From contig NZ_JAAQTL010000001.1 of NCBI RefSeq assembly GCF_011742875.1, positions 1,612,001-1,676,000 of the forward strand: a DNA stretch of 64,000 nt, written 5' to 3'. The position numbers were made by a program, and so were the translations under genes. Position 1 is the first letter of the stretch. The number at the start of each line of letters is the position of its first letter. The stretch is from Luteibacter yeojuensis (GTDB lineage: Bacteria; Pseudomonadota; Gammaproteobacteria; Xanthomonadales; Rhodanobacteraceae). This document shows, piece after piece, positions 48,591-56,221 of this stretch. The notes under the pieces were generated by a model, which did not search any database, was not told the origin of the DNA, and worked only from the letters and a program-made list of their open reading frames with translations.

Positions 48591-48817
48591 TAGGAGCCGC
48601 TATAGCGGCGAGGGGAGCCTGCCTTACTGCTTCATCCCTCCGTCGGCTTCTCGCCGCTATGGCGGCTCCTACAGGCGGCGAGGGGAGCCTGCCTTACTGC
48701 TTCATCCCTCCGTTGGCTTCTCGCCGCTATAGCGGCTCCTACAGGCGGCGAGGGGAGCCTGCCTTACTGCTTCATCCCTCCGTTGGCTTCTCGCCGCTAT
48801 GGCGGCGCCTACAGGGC
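48591..48817. repeat. Class A REP with a 70-bp unit in three tandem copies
   Basis: A left REP arm (GTAGGAGCCGCTATAGCGGC) is followed by a 70-base unit beginning AGGGGAGCCTGCCTTACTGC, at 48611, 48681 and 48751. Each unit ends with a right REP arm, the core alternating CTATGGCG/CTATAGCG/CTATGGCG. Units differ at only a few positions (for example CGTCGG against CGTTGG), so the amplification is recent. Confidence 0.92.
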
Positions 48818-49041
48818 AGTCCCCATTGTGCGTCGCAATAAGGTATACTTGGCCGGTCGTGCCTGCGCTCCGACTCCCTTGCGGACCCCCGGCGTGGAGA
48901 TTCTCCCGCCCGTTCCCCCACCCCCGGAAGCGCGCGCGACACCGGCCAGCCTGCTGTCTTCGTCATGGCTCGCGGCCGCCGAATCCATAACTCGCAGCGC
49001 GGTTCCAGGGAACGCTCGGGTCACGCAGGAGTGTTTCTCCC
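48818..49041 (+). promoter_or_regulatory. Promoter and long 5' leader of rhlE
   Basis: A TATACT hexamer at 48844-48849 would start transcription near 48856, leaving a leader of about 185 bases before the rhlE ATG. I see no gene in this stretch. The leader is C-rich (CCCGTTCCCCCACCCCCGG) and could be unstructured or a cold-shock-type leader. No -35 match at proper spacing. Confidence 0.35.
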
Positions 49042-50418
49042 ATGTCTTTCGATTCGCTGGGCCTCGCGCCCGCGTTGCTGCGCGCGCTGTCCGAAGCCGG
49101 CTATGAAAAGCCCACGCCGATCCAGGCCGCCGCCATTCCCGAGGTGCTCGCAGGCCACGACCTGATGGCCGCCGCGCAGACCGGCACCGGCAAGACCGCC
49201 GCCTTCTCGCTTCCCCTGCTCCACCGCCTCGCCCGCGAGGAGCGCACCGAAGGCCGCCGCCCCATCCGCGCCCTGATCCTCACCCCCACCCGCGAACTCG
49301 CCGCCCAGGTGCAGGAAAACCTGCGCGACTACGGCAAGCACCTGCGCCTTTCCAGCACCGTGATCTTCGGCGGCGTCGGCATGGGCAACCAGTTGCAGGC
49401 GCTGCGCCGCGGCGTCGACATCGTCGTCGCCACGCCGGGTCGCCTGATCGACCACATGCAGCAGCGCTCGGTGGACCTGTCGAAAGTGGACGTGCTCGTG
49501 CTCGACGAAGCCGACCGCATGCTCGACATGGGCTTCCTGCCGGCGCTGAAGCGCATCCTCGCCGCGGTGCCGCGCCAGCGCCAGACGCTGCTGTTCTCGG
49601 CCACCTTCGCGCCGGAGATCAAGGCGCTGGCCCAGCAGTTCATGCGCGAGCCGCGCGAGGTGTCGACCACGCCGGCGAACACCGTCGCGAACACCGTCAC
49701 CCACGTGGTGCACCCCGTGGACGCGGCGAACAAGCGCGACCTGCTGCTGCACATCCTCGCCCAGGACAGCCGTCGCCAGACGCTGGTGTTCAGCCGTACC
49801 AAGCACGGCGCCGACAAGCTCGTGCGCCACCTGGAACAGGCCGGCATCCGCGCCGCCGCGATCCATGGCAACAAGAGCCAGAACGCACGCACGCGCGCTC
49901 TCTCGGATTTCAAGAGCGGCCGGGTCACGGTGCTGGTCGCGACCGACATCGCCGCGCGCGGCATCGACATCGACCAGCTGCCGGTCGTGATCAACTTCGA
50001 CCTGCCGATGGTGGCCGAGGACTACGTGCACCGCATCGGTCGCACCGGCCGCGCCGGCGCGGAAGGCCAGGCCATCTCGCTGGTGAGCCACGACGAGTCC
50101 GGCCTGCTCCGTGACATCGGCCGCCTGCTGAAGGCCGACATCTCGATCCGCAACCTGCCGGGTTTCGAGCCGAGCGCACCCTTGCGCCTGGACGCCGGCG
50201 CGCCGCGTCCGAAGCAGCAGCAGCGCCAGCCGCGTTCGCAGCAGGGCGGCGGCCAGGGACGCGCCGGCGGTAACGGCTCGTCGCGCCAGGGTTCCGGCAA
50301 TGGCGGCCGCCCGTCGTCGCATCGTCCGCATGGCCATCCGGCGGCGGGCACCGGCGAGAGCACCGGCAACCACAAGCGCCGCCGCCAGCGTCGCGGCCCG
50401 GCCACCAACAAGGCTTGA
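49042..50418 (+). CDS. rhlE: DEAD-box RNA helicase RhlE
   Basis: 458 residues. Q motif (GYEKPTPIQAAAIP), Walker A AQTGTGKT, PTRELAAQ, DEADRMLDMGF, SAT, ATDIAARGID and HRIGRTGRAG are all present. The RhlE type is shown by FGGVGMGNQLQALRRGVDIVVATPGR. The last ~75 residues form a basic, Gln/Arg/Gly-rich disordered tail. Roles: RNA remodelling, ribosome assembly, cold adaptation. Confidence 0.94.
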   Translation: MSFDSLGLAPALLRALSEAGYEKPTPIQAAAIPEVLAGHDLMAAAQTGTGKTAAFSLPLLHRLAREERTEGRRPIRALILTPTRELAAQVQENLRDYGKHLRLSSTVIFGGVGMGNQLQALRRGVDIVVATPGRLIDHMQQRSVDLSKVDVLVLDEADRMLDMGFLPALKRILAAVPRQRQTLLFSATFAPEIKALAQQFMREPREVSTTPANTVANTVTHVVHPVDAANKRDLLLHILAQDSRRQTLVFSRTKHGADKLVRHLEQAGIRAAAIHGNKSQNARTRALSDFKSGRVTVLVATDIAARGIDIDQLPVVINFDLPMVAEDYVHRIGRTGRAGAEGQAISLVSHDESGLLRDIGRLLKADISIRNLPGFEPSAPLRLDAGAPRPKQQQRQPRSQQGGGQGRAGGNGSSRQGSGNGGRPSSHRPHGHPAAGTGESTGNHKRRRQRRGPATNKA

Positions 50419-50521
50419 CGGCGACCCGCCGTGATGGACTAGCCGTATGGGCGATGGCCCGCCCATGCGGCAACCGGGATCATGCGGGATGGCAGGCCAC
50501 CCCACCCAGGTAGTTCCCCGC

Positions 50522-50965
50522 ATGTCCCGAGTCCACCGCTACAGCGTCGCCGTGCTGCGCACGGTCTTCGGCGCGTTCTTCGTCTTTTCCGGACTGAACC
50601 ATATCTTCGCCTTCTGGGCGCCCCCGGCCCCGCATACCGCGGCCGGGCGCACGTTCCTCGCCGGCCTCGAGGCCAGCGGGTTCGTGGAACCCCTGATCGG
50701 CGTGATCTTCGTCTATGCAGGCGTGGCGCTCATGGCCGCGCGGCTCGTCCCGCTCGCGCTGCTCCTGCTGGCCGCGCCCGTCGTCGTCATCTTCGGCTAC
50801 GGCTTCGTCACCGAGGGCCAGACGCTCGGCCCGCACGTACCGGTGCTCGCGATCTACCTGCTGCTGGCTTGGGAAGAGCGACGGGCGTGGCGGGCGATGT
50901 TCGCCGCGGGCCGCGGTTCATCCCTGGGCCCTGACCTTCGCGGTAAGGACATGGTCCTCCCATAG
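50522..50965 (+). CDS. DoxX-like membrane protein
   Basis: 147 residues with four hydrophobic segments. RTVFGAFFVFSGLNHIF at the first helix is the DoxX-family pattern. The ATG at 50522 is preferred over upstream starts by homology. Its 3' end overlaps the convergent acetyltransferase gene by 48 bases. Function unclear. Confidence 0.75.
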   Translation: MSRVHRYSVAVLRTVFGAFFVFSGLNHIFAFWAPPAPHTAAGRTFLAGLEASGFVEPLIGVIFVYAGVALMAARLVPLALLLLAAPVVVIFGYGFVTEGQTLGPHVPVLAIYLLLAWEERRAWRAMFAAGRGSSLGPDLRGKDMVLP

Positions 50966-51472
50966 TCCGTCGATCTTCAGGTAACGCTTCGCATAGCCCT
51001 CCTTCTCGAACCCCAGGCGTTCGAGCAGGCGGCCGCTGCGTTCGTTGCGCGGCATGTAGTTGGCCATCACCCGATGGAAGTCCAGCGGGCCGAAGGCGTA
51101 ACGCACCGCGGCATCGAGGGCTTCGAACATGACGCCCTTGCCTTCGTGCCTGGCGCCGATGCCGTAGCCGAGGTGGCAGGCCTGGAAAACGCCGCGTACC
51201 ACGTTGGCGAGGGTGAAGCTCCCGATCATCTCGGTCGCGTCGGGGGTCAACACGGCGAACGGGTAGCCGCGATCGGCGCGTGCCGCCTCGAGGCCCGCCT
51301 CGATCGCCTGCCGGCAACCGTCCAGCGAGTAATGCGATTCGGTGCGCAGCGGTTCCCATGGCGCGAGATGTTCGCGATTTTCCACGCGGTAGCGCCGCAG
51401 CAGTTCCGCTTCCTCCACGTCGAGCAGGCGGATCACCGTGCGCGCGGTGCGCATGCGGACCGGTTCGCTCAT
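50918..51472 (-). CDS. RimJ/RimL-type GNAT acetyltransferase
   Basis: 184 residues with the GNAT fold: GYGIGARHEGKGVMFEALDAAVRYAF carries the acetyl-CoA loop, and NERSGRLLERLGFEKEGYAKRYLKIDGLWEDHVL is typical of RimJ/RimL. The ATG overlaps the stop of the upstream esterase gene (ATGA). The target may be a ribosomal N-terminus or a small molecule. Confidence 0.85.
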   Translation of the reverse strand: MSEPVRMRTARTVIRLLDVEEAELLRRYRVENREHLAPWEPLRTESHYSLDGCRQAIEAGLEAARADRGYPFAVLTPDATEMIGSFTLANVVRGVFQACHLGYGIGARHEGKGVMFEALDAAVRYAFGPLDFHRVMANYMPRNERSGRLLERLGFEKEGYAKRYLKIDGLWEDHVLTAKVRAQG

Positions 51473-52317
51473 GCGACGAGGGCTTTCGCGTGATGGCGGA
51501 GATGGTCATCCACGAAGGTCTGGATGAAGTAATAACTGTGGTCGTAGCCCGGATGCATGCGCAGCTCCAGCGGCTGGTCCGCTCCCTCGCAGGCCGCCTC
51601 GAGACGTTGCGGCTGCAGCTGGTTCACAAGGAACCCGTCGGCCTCGCCCTGGTCCACGAGGATCGTGCCGTCGAAGCGCGCGCCACCCTTCACCAGTGCG
51701 GTGGCGTCGTGGCGCTCCCATGCCTTGCGGTCCGGGCCGAGATAGTGCGAAAACGCCTTCTCGCCCCAGGGCACGCGCGAGGGCGCCACGATGGGAGCGA
51801 ACGCCGACACGGAGCGGTAGCGGCCGGGATTGCGCAGCGCGATCGTCAGCGCGCCATGGCCGCCCATGGAGTGGCCGAAGATGCCCTGCCGGCCCATGTC
51901 GAGGCGGAAGCTCGCGGCGACCAGGCGCGGCAGCTCGTCCACCACATAGCTGTACATGCGGAAGCGGGCGTTCCACGGCGCCTCGGTGGCGTCGAGGTAG
52001 AAGCCCGCCCCTTCGCCGAACTCCCAGTCGCCGGTGGCGCCGGGCAGGCCGGTGTCGCGCGGGCTCGTGTCCGGCATGACCAGGGCCAGGCCCAGTTCCG
52101 AGGCCAGGCGCTGCGCGCCGGCTTTGATCGTGAAGGTTTCGGCCGTACAGGTGAGGCCCGCGAGGTACCAGAGCAGCGGCACCGGCCCCTCTTCGGCCGC
52201 CGGGGGCATATAGACGGCGAAACGCATGGGGCCGCCGCAGGCCTCCGACACGTGCGAATAGAAACCCTGGATGCCGCCGAAGCAGCGTTGTTCCGAAACC
52301 GTCTCGATGGCCGCCAT
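51469..52317 (-). CDS. fghA: S-formylglutathione hydrolase
   Basis: 282 residues; esterase-D family enzyme that hydrolyses S-formylglutathione in formaldehyde detoxification. Nucleophile Ser150 in GHSMGGHGA, Asp near 226 and His near 259 in GYDHSYYFI. The oxyanion WYLAGLTCT segment is conserved. The usual partner, glutathione-dependent formaldehyde dehydrogenase, is not in the window. Confidence 0.94.
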   Translation of the reverse strand: MAAIETVSEQRCFGGIQGFYSHVSEACGGPMRFAVYMPPAAEEGPVPLLWYLAGLTCTAETFTIKAGAQRLASELGLALVMPDTSPRDTGLPGATGDWEFGEGAGFYLDATEAPWNARFRMYSYVVDELPRLVAASFRLDMGRQGIFGHSMGGHGALTIALRNPGRYRSVSAFAPIVAPSRVPWGEKAFSHYLGPDRKAWERHDATALVKGGARFDGTILVDQGEADGFLVNQLQPQRLEAACEGADQPLELRMHPGYDHSYYFIQTFVDDHLRHHAKALVA

Positions 52318-52465
52318 GGGACCCGTCCCTTACATAAAGCTGACCGGAGAGTGTAGCGCCGACGCGACATACGGCCACGGCCCACGGCGAAGCACCCGTA
52401 TCACTGCTACAATAGTCTTACTGCCCGGCGCCGAACGTGCCGCCGCGCCCCTCCCTGAGGTCGCC

Positions 52466-54280
52466 ATGTCCCCCGATAACGATAACGCTCCGGCCCTGCC
52501 CGGTTTCAGCGCGCTTGCCCTCGATGCCAACGTCGTGCGCGCGCTGACCGAGGTCGGCTACGAGACCCCCTCCCCCATCCAGGCCGCCACCATCCCGGCC
52601 CTGCTCGACGGCCGCGACGTGATCGGCCAGGCGCAGACCGGTACCGGCAAGACCGCGGCATTCGCGCTGCCGGTGCTTTCGCGCATCGACCTGAAACCCG
52701 GCAAGCCGCAGGCCCTCGTTCTGGCGCCTACGCGCGAGCTGGCCATCCAGGTGGCCGAGGCCTTCCAGAAGTACGCGACCTATATGCCGGGCTTCCAGGT
52801 GCTGCCGATCTACGGCGGCCAGAGCTACGGTCCGCAGCTGCAGGGCCTGAAGCGCGGCGCCCAGGTGATCGTGGGCACCCCGGGCCGCGTCATCGACCAC
52901 CTCGACAAGGGCACGCTGGATCTCTCCGGCCTGCGCTTCGTGGTGCTCGACGAGGCCGACGAGATGCTGCGCATGGGCTTCATCGACGACGTCGAGAAGC
53001 TGCTCCAGGCCACGCCGGAAGGCCGTCAGGTGGCCCTGTTCTCCGCGACCATGCCGGCGCCGATCCGCCGCATCGCGCAGACCTACCTGAAGAACCCGTC
53101 CGAGGTCACGATCAAGAACAAGACCACCACCGCGGCGAACATCCGCCAGCGCTACTGGTGGGTGAGTGGCGTGCACAAGCTCGACGCGCTCACGCGCATC
53201 CTCGAGGCCGAAAGCTTCGACGCGATGATCGTCTTCGCGCGCACCAAGCAGGCCACCGAGGAACTCGCGAGCAAGCTGCAGGCGCGCGGCTTCGCCGCCG
53301 CGGCCATCAACGGCGACATCGCCCAGGCCCAGCGCGAGCGCGTGATCGACCAGCTGAAGACCGGCAAGCTCGACATCCTGATCGCCACCGACGTCGCCGC
53401 GCGCGGCCTCGACGTGGAGCGCATCAGCCACGTGCTCAACTACGACATTCCGCACGACACCGAGTCGTACGTGCACCGCATCGGCCGCACCGGCCGCGCG
53501 GGCCGCAGCGGCGAGGCGATCCTGTTCGTCACGCCGCGCGAGCGCAACCTGCTCCGCCAGATCGAGCGCGCCACGCGCCAGCCGATCGAGCAGATGCAGC
53601 TGCCCACCATCGAGGCGGTGAACGACACCCGCGTGAACAAGTTCAACCAGCGGATCACCGATACGCTGGCCACGGGCGACCTGGGCCTCTTCCAGCAGCT
53701 GGTGGAAAAGTTCGAGCAGGAGCACAACGTGCCGGCGATCGAGATCGCTGCCGCGCTTGCGCGCATCGCCCAGGGCGACCAGCCGCTGCTGCTGGAGCCG
53801 CCGGCGAAGCGCGAATACACCGAGCGCCCGCCGCGCGAGTACGACCGCGAGCGCCCCACGCGCGACGGCGGCGATTTCAGCGACCGCCGCCCGGTCCGCG
53901 AAGGCATGCGCCAGCCGCGTCCGCACGTCACCGAGACCGGCAAGCGCACCTATCGCATCGAGGTCGGCCACGAGCACGGCGTGAAGCCCGGCAATATCGT
54001 GGGCGCCATCGCCAACGAAGGCGGTGTCGAGGCGAAGTTCATCGGCCGCGTCAGCATCCGCGACGATTACAGCCTCATCGACCTGCCGGACGGTATGCCG
54101 GCGGAGACCTTCAACCACCTGAAGAAGGTGTGGGTCGCGCAGCAGCAGCTGAAGATCAGCGAGTGGGACGGCAAGGAGTCGCCGCAGAGCGGCGCGCCGC
54201 CGCGTCCGCGCGGTAACTTCCGTCCGTCGTCTGGCGCGCGCCCGGGCGGCGGCAAGCCGCCGCGCCGCAAGCGCGATTGA
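52466..54280 (+). CDS. deaD: DEAD-box RNA helicase DeaD/CsdA
   Basis: 604 residues. Helicase core with AQTGTGKTAAFALP, PTRELAIQ, DEADEMLRMGF, SATMP, ATDVAARGLDVERI and HRIGRTGRAGR. After the core comes the DeaD dimerisation region (VEKFEQEHNVPAIEIAAALA), then a DbpA-like RNA-binding domain (about 505-580, RIEVGHEHGVKPGNIVGAIANEGG) and a basic tail. The ATG at 52466 is chosen by homology. A TACAAT hexamer at 52408-52413 is a possible -10. Confidence 0.95.
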   Translation: MSPDNDNAPALPGFSALALDANVVRALTEVGYETPSPIQAATIPALLDGRDVIGQAQTGTGKTAAFALPVLSRIDLKPGKPQALVLAPTRELAIQVAEAFQKYATYMPGFQVLPIYGGQSYGPQLQGLKRGAQVIVGTPGRVIDHLDKGTLDLSGLRFVVLDEADEMLRMGFIDDVEKLLQATPEGRQVALFSATMPAPIRRIAQTYLKNPSEVTIKNKTTTAANIRQRYWWVSGVHKLDALTRILEAESFDAMIVFARTKQATEELASKLQARGFAAAAINGDIAQAQRERVIDQLKTGKLDILIATDVAARGLDVERISHVLNYDIPHDTESYVHRIGRTGRAGRSGEAILFVTPRERNLLRQIERATRQPIEQMQLPTIEAVNDTRVNKFNQRITDTLATGDLGLFQQLVEKFEQEHNVPAIEIAAALARIAQGDQPLLLEPPAKREYTERPPREYDRERPTRDGGDFSDRRPVREGMRQPRPHVTETGKRTYRIEVGHEHGVKPGNIVGAIANEGGVEAKFIGRVSIRDDYSLIDLPDGMPAETFNHLKKVWVAQQQLKISEWDGKESPQSGAPPRPRGNFRPSSGARPGGGKPPRRKRD

Positions 54281-54295
54281 AGAAGAAGCGATATC

Positions 54296-54379
54296 CGTAG
54301 GAGCCGCTATGGCGGCGAGAGCCCACGGAGCATTGAAGCGGTGAGGGAGTTTCCCTCGCCGCTATAGCGGCTCCTACAG
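54296..54379. repeat. Inverted REP pair, class A
   Basis: GTAGGAGCCGCTATGGCGGC (one core change) at the left and the standard arm at the right, between convergent deaD and ykgJ. The right arm supplies the TAG stop of the ykgJ-type gene at 54376-54374. Confidence 0.9.
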
Positions 54380-54715
54380 GAAGTCCGAGGGCGTCAGTGG
54401 CTGCATGCCGTGCCGCAGCCTTGCCCTGTCGCACTGCGGGCTCGGCGTGCCGTCTTCCCATGCCGGCTTGAGGTCATGGCATGGCGACGGCCGCAGCGCA
54501 TAGATGCCGCAATGCGCGGCCACGCCGACCGCGCCGACGAGCGACTTGCAACGCGGTTCGTACGCGTTCGTGCCATGCATCGCCACGCGATGCGGGTCGA
54601 GGTGTTCGGTCAACGCGGCCGGCACGATTCCGCCGGCCGTATCCGTTTCGAGCCAGTGGAAGGCCACGCGATATGTCGCGCAGCATGCGCCGCAACGCAG
54701 GCATGGATGCGTCAT
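54374..54715 (-). CDS. YkgJ-family cysteine-cluster protein
   Basis: 113 residues. N-terminal CLRCGACCATY, then CKSL and HCGIYALRPSPCHDL give the cysteine pattern of the YkgJ/Fe-S-type family (putative zinc or Fe-S binding). The C-terminus DFL and the TAG stop run into the REP element. It follows the metallopeptidase by 3 bases. Confidence 0.85.
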   Translation of the reverse strand: MTHPCLRCGACCATYRVAFHWLETDTAGGIVPAALTEHLDPHRVAMHGTNAYEPRCKSLVGAVGVAAHCGIYALRPSPCHDLKPAWEDGTPSPQCDRARLRHGMQPLTPSDFL

Positions 54716-54718
54716 GGA

Positions 54719-55591
54719 TCAGATCGCGCCCGAGAACGTATTGCACTTGCCGACATCGCCGCTCTCCAGTCCGGTGCGGAACCAATGCACGCGTTGCGCC
54801 GAGGTCCCGTGGGTGAAGGAGTCCGGCACCACCCTGCCCTGGGCCTGCTCCTGCAGCGCGTCGTCGCCGATGGCGGTGGCGGCGTTGATCGCCGATTCGA
54901 TGTCGCCCTCCTGCAGCCAGTGCTGGCGCTGCTGCGAATGGTTCGCCCAGACGCCCGCGAAACAATCCGCCTGCAGCTCCTGGCGCACGGAAAGACCGGA
55001 GGCACCCTGGAGGCTCGCGCCACGCCGACGCGCGTCGTTCACCTTGTCGAACACACCCACCAGGTTCTGCACATGGTGGCCGACCTCGTGCGCGATCACG
55101 TAGGCGCGGGCAAAGTCGCCGGCCTCATGGAAGCGCGTCTGCATCTCCTGGAAGAAGCCGAGGTCGAGGTAGACCTTGTGATCGCCAGGGCAATAAAACG
55201 GACCGACGGCCGACGACGCCGACCCGCAGGCCGTGCGCACGCCGTTGCGGAACAGCACCAGCTTCGGCTGCTCGTACTGCTGGCCGTTCGCGGCGAAGAT
55301 CTCGCCCCAGGTATCCTCCGTCTCGCCAAGGATGGCGCGGACGAAATCCACCTGCGGATCGTCCGCGGCCGCCCGGTGCGGCGCTTCTTCCCGGGTCTGC
55401 GGCGAGACCGACGCGCCGGGATCGCCCTGGCCCAGCAGGGCCGTGGGGTCTTTGAAGAAGACGAGGCCGAGGATCGCCAGGATCACGATGCCGCCCAGGC
55501 CAAGCCCACGGCCGCCGAACGACGGCCCGCCGCCCCGGCCTTCGCCGGCATCTTCCACGTTGTCGCTTCTACGGCCCTTCTGCCAGAGCAT
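54719..55591 (-). CDS. ypfJ: YpfJ-type neutral zinc metallopeptidase
   Basis: 290 residues. One membrane segment (GLGLGGIVILAILGLVFF, about 30-48) anchors a C-terminal zinc peptidase domain with HEVGHHVQ (HExxH) and CPGDHKVYLDLGFF upstream. A Gly/Arg-rich N-terminus precedes the anchor. The substrate of the family is unknown. It probably shares a transcript with the following cysteine-cluster gene. Confidence 0.9.
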   Translation of the reverse strand: MLWQKGRRSDNVEDAGEGRGGGPSFGGRGLGLGGIVILAILGLVFFKDPTALLGQGDPGASVSPQTREEAPHRAAADDPQVDFVRAILGETEDTWGEIFAANGQQYEQPKLVLFRNGVRTACGSASSAVGPFYCPGDHKVYLDLGFFQEMQTRFHEAGDFARAYVIAHEVGHHVQNLVGVFDKVNDARRRGASLQGASGLSVRQELQADCFAGVWANHSQQRQHWLQEGDIESAINAATAIGDDALQEQAQGRVVPDSFTHGTSAQRVHWFRTGLESGDVGKCNTFSGAI

Positions 55592-55695
55592 CGCCCGTCC
55601 TCCCGTCGCATGCGCCCCAAGCGAGACGCGGTAAGCATGATCGCATGGACCGTTGCCGGTAAACTTCGGCGCTGAAGTCGTCCCCCGGATCCCCC

Positions 55696-56127
55696 ATGAC
55701 CAGCCAGCTCCCCGCCGTCGTCACCCTGCTTACCCTCCTGCTGATGTTCGCCACCGTCTGGATGGTGGGCCGCGCTCGTGAACGTTACGGCATCAAGGCC
55801 CCGTCCATTTCGGGCGACCCCGCCTTCGAGCGCGCCTGGCGGGTGCAGATGAACACCCTGGAAAACGCCGTGATGTTCATCCCGGCGCTGTGGCTGGCCT
55901 CGCAGTACGTGGACCCGCTGTGGGCGGGCATCGCCGGGCTGGTATGGCTGGCGGGCCGTGCGTGGTATGCGCTGGCCTACCTGCGCGACCCCACCCGCCG
56001 CGGCCCCGGCTATATCGTCTCCATGATCGCCTGGGCGGCGTTGATGCTCATGGCGGCCGGCGGCATCGGCATGGCCATCATGGAAAACAACGCGACACCC
56101 GCCGAAGACGTCACAGGCGCACCGTAA
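55696..56127 (+). CDS. MAPEG-family membrane protein
   Basis: 143 residues with four hydrophobic segments. The MAPEG pattern RAWRVQMNTLENAVMFIPALWLA (RxxxxNxxE) is at about 45-68, followed by GRAWYALAYLRDP. Relatives include microsomal glutathione S-transferases; activity here is untested. Confidence 0.88.
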   Translation: MTSQLPAVVTLLTLLLMFATVWMVGRARERYGIKAPSISGDPAFERAWRVQMNTLENAVMFIPALWLASQYVDPLWAGIAGLVWLAGRAWYALAYLRDPTRRGPGYIVSMIAWAALMLMAAGGIGMAIMENNATPAEDVTGAP

Positions 56128-56130
56128 CTC

Positions 56131-56213
56131 TGTGGGAGCCGGCTACGCCGGCGATCCCGCGGCAGCGGGAAAGGTACGGCAAGCACCTATCGCCGCTGAA
56201 GCGGCTCCCACAC
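56131..56213. repeat. REP pair, class B
   Basis: TGTGGGAGCCGGCTACGCCG GCGAT at the left and ATCGCCGCTGAAGCGG CTCCCACA at the right, enclosing CCCGCGGCAGCGGG. The two arms have different cores. It lies between the convergent MAPEG and TerC genes. Confidence 0.8.
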
Positions 56214-56221
56214 AAAGCCTC

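Noticed and set aside
48591..48817. CRISPR-like array
   Set aside because: Three direct repeats of 70 bases with no unique spacers and no cas genes; the units are REP-derived.
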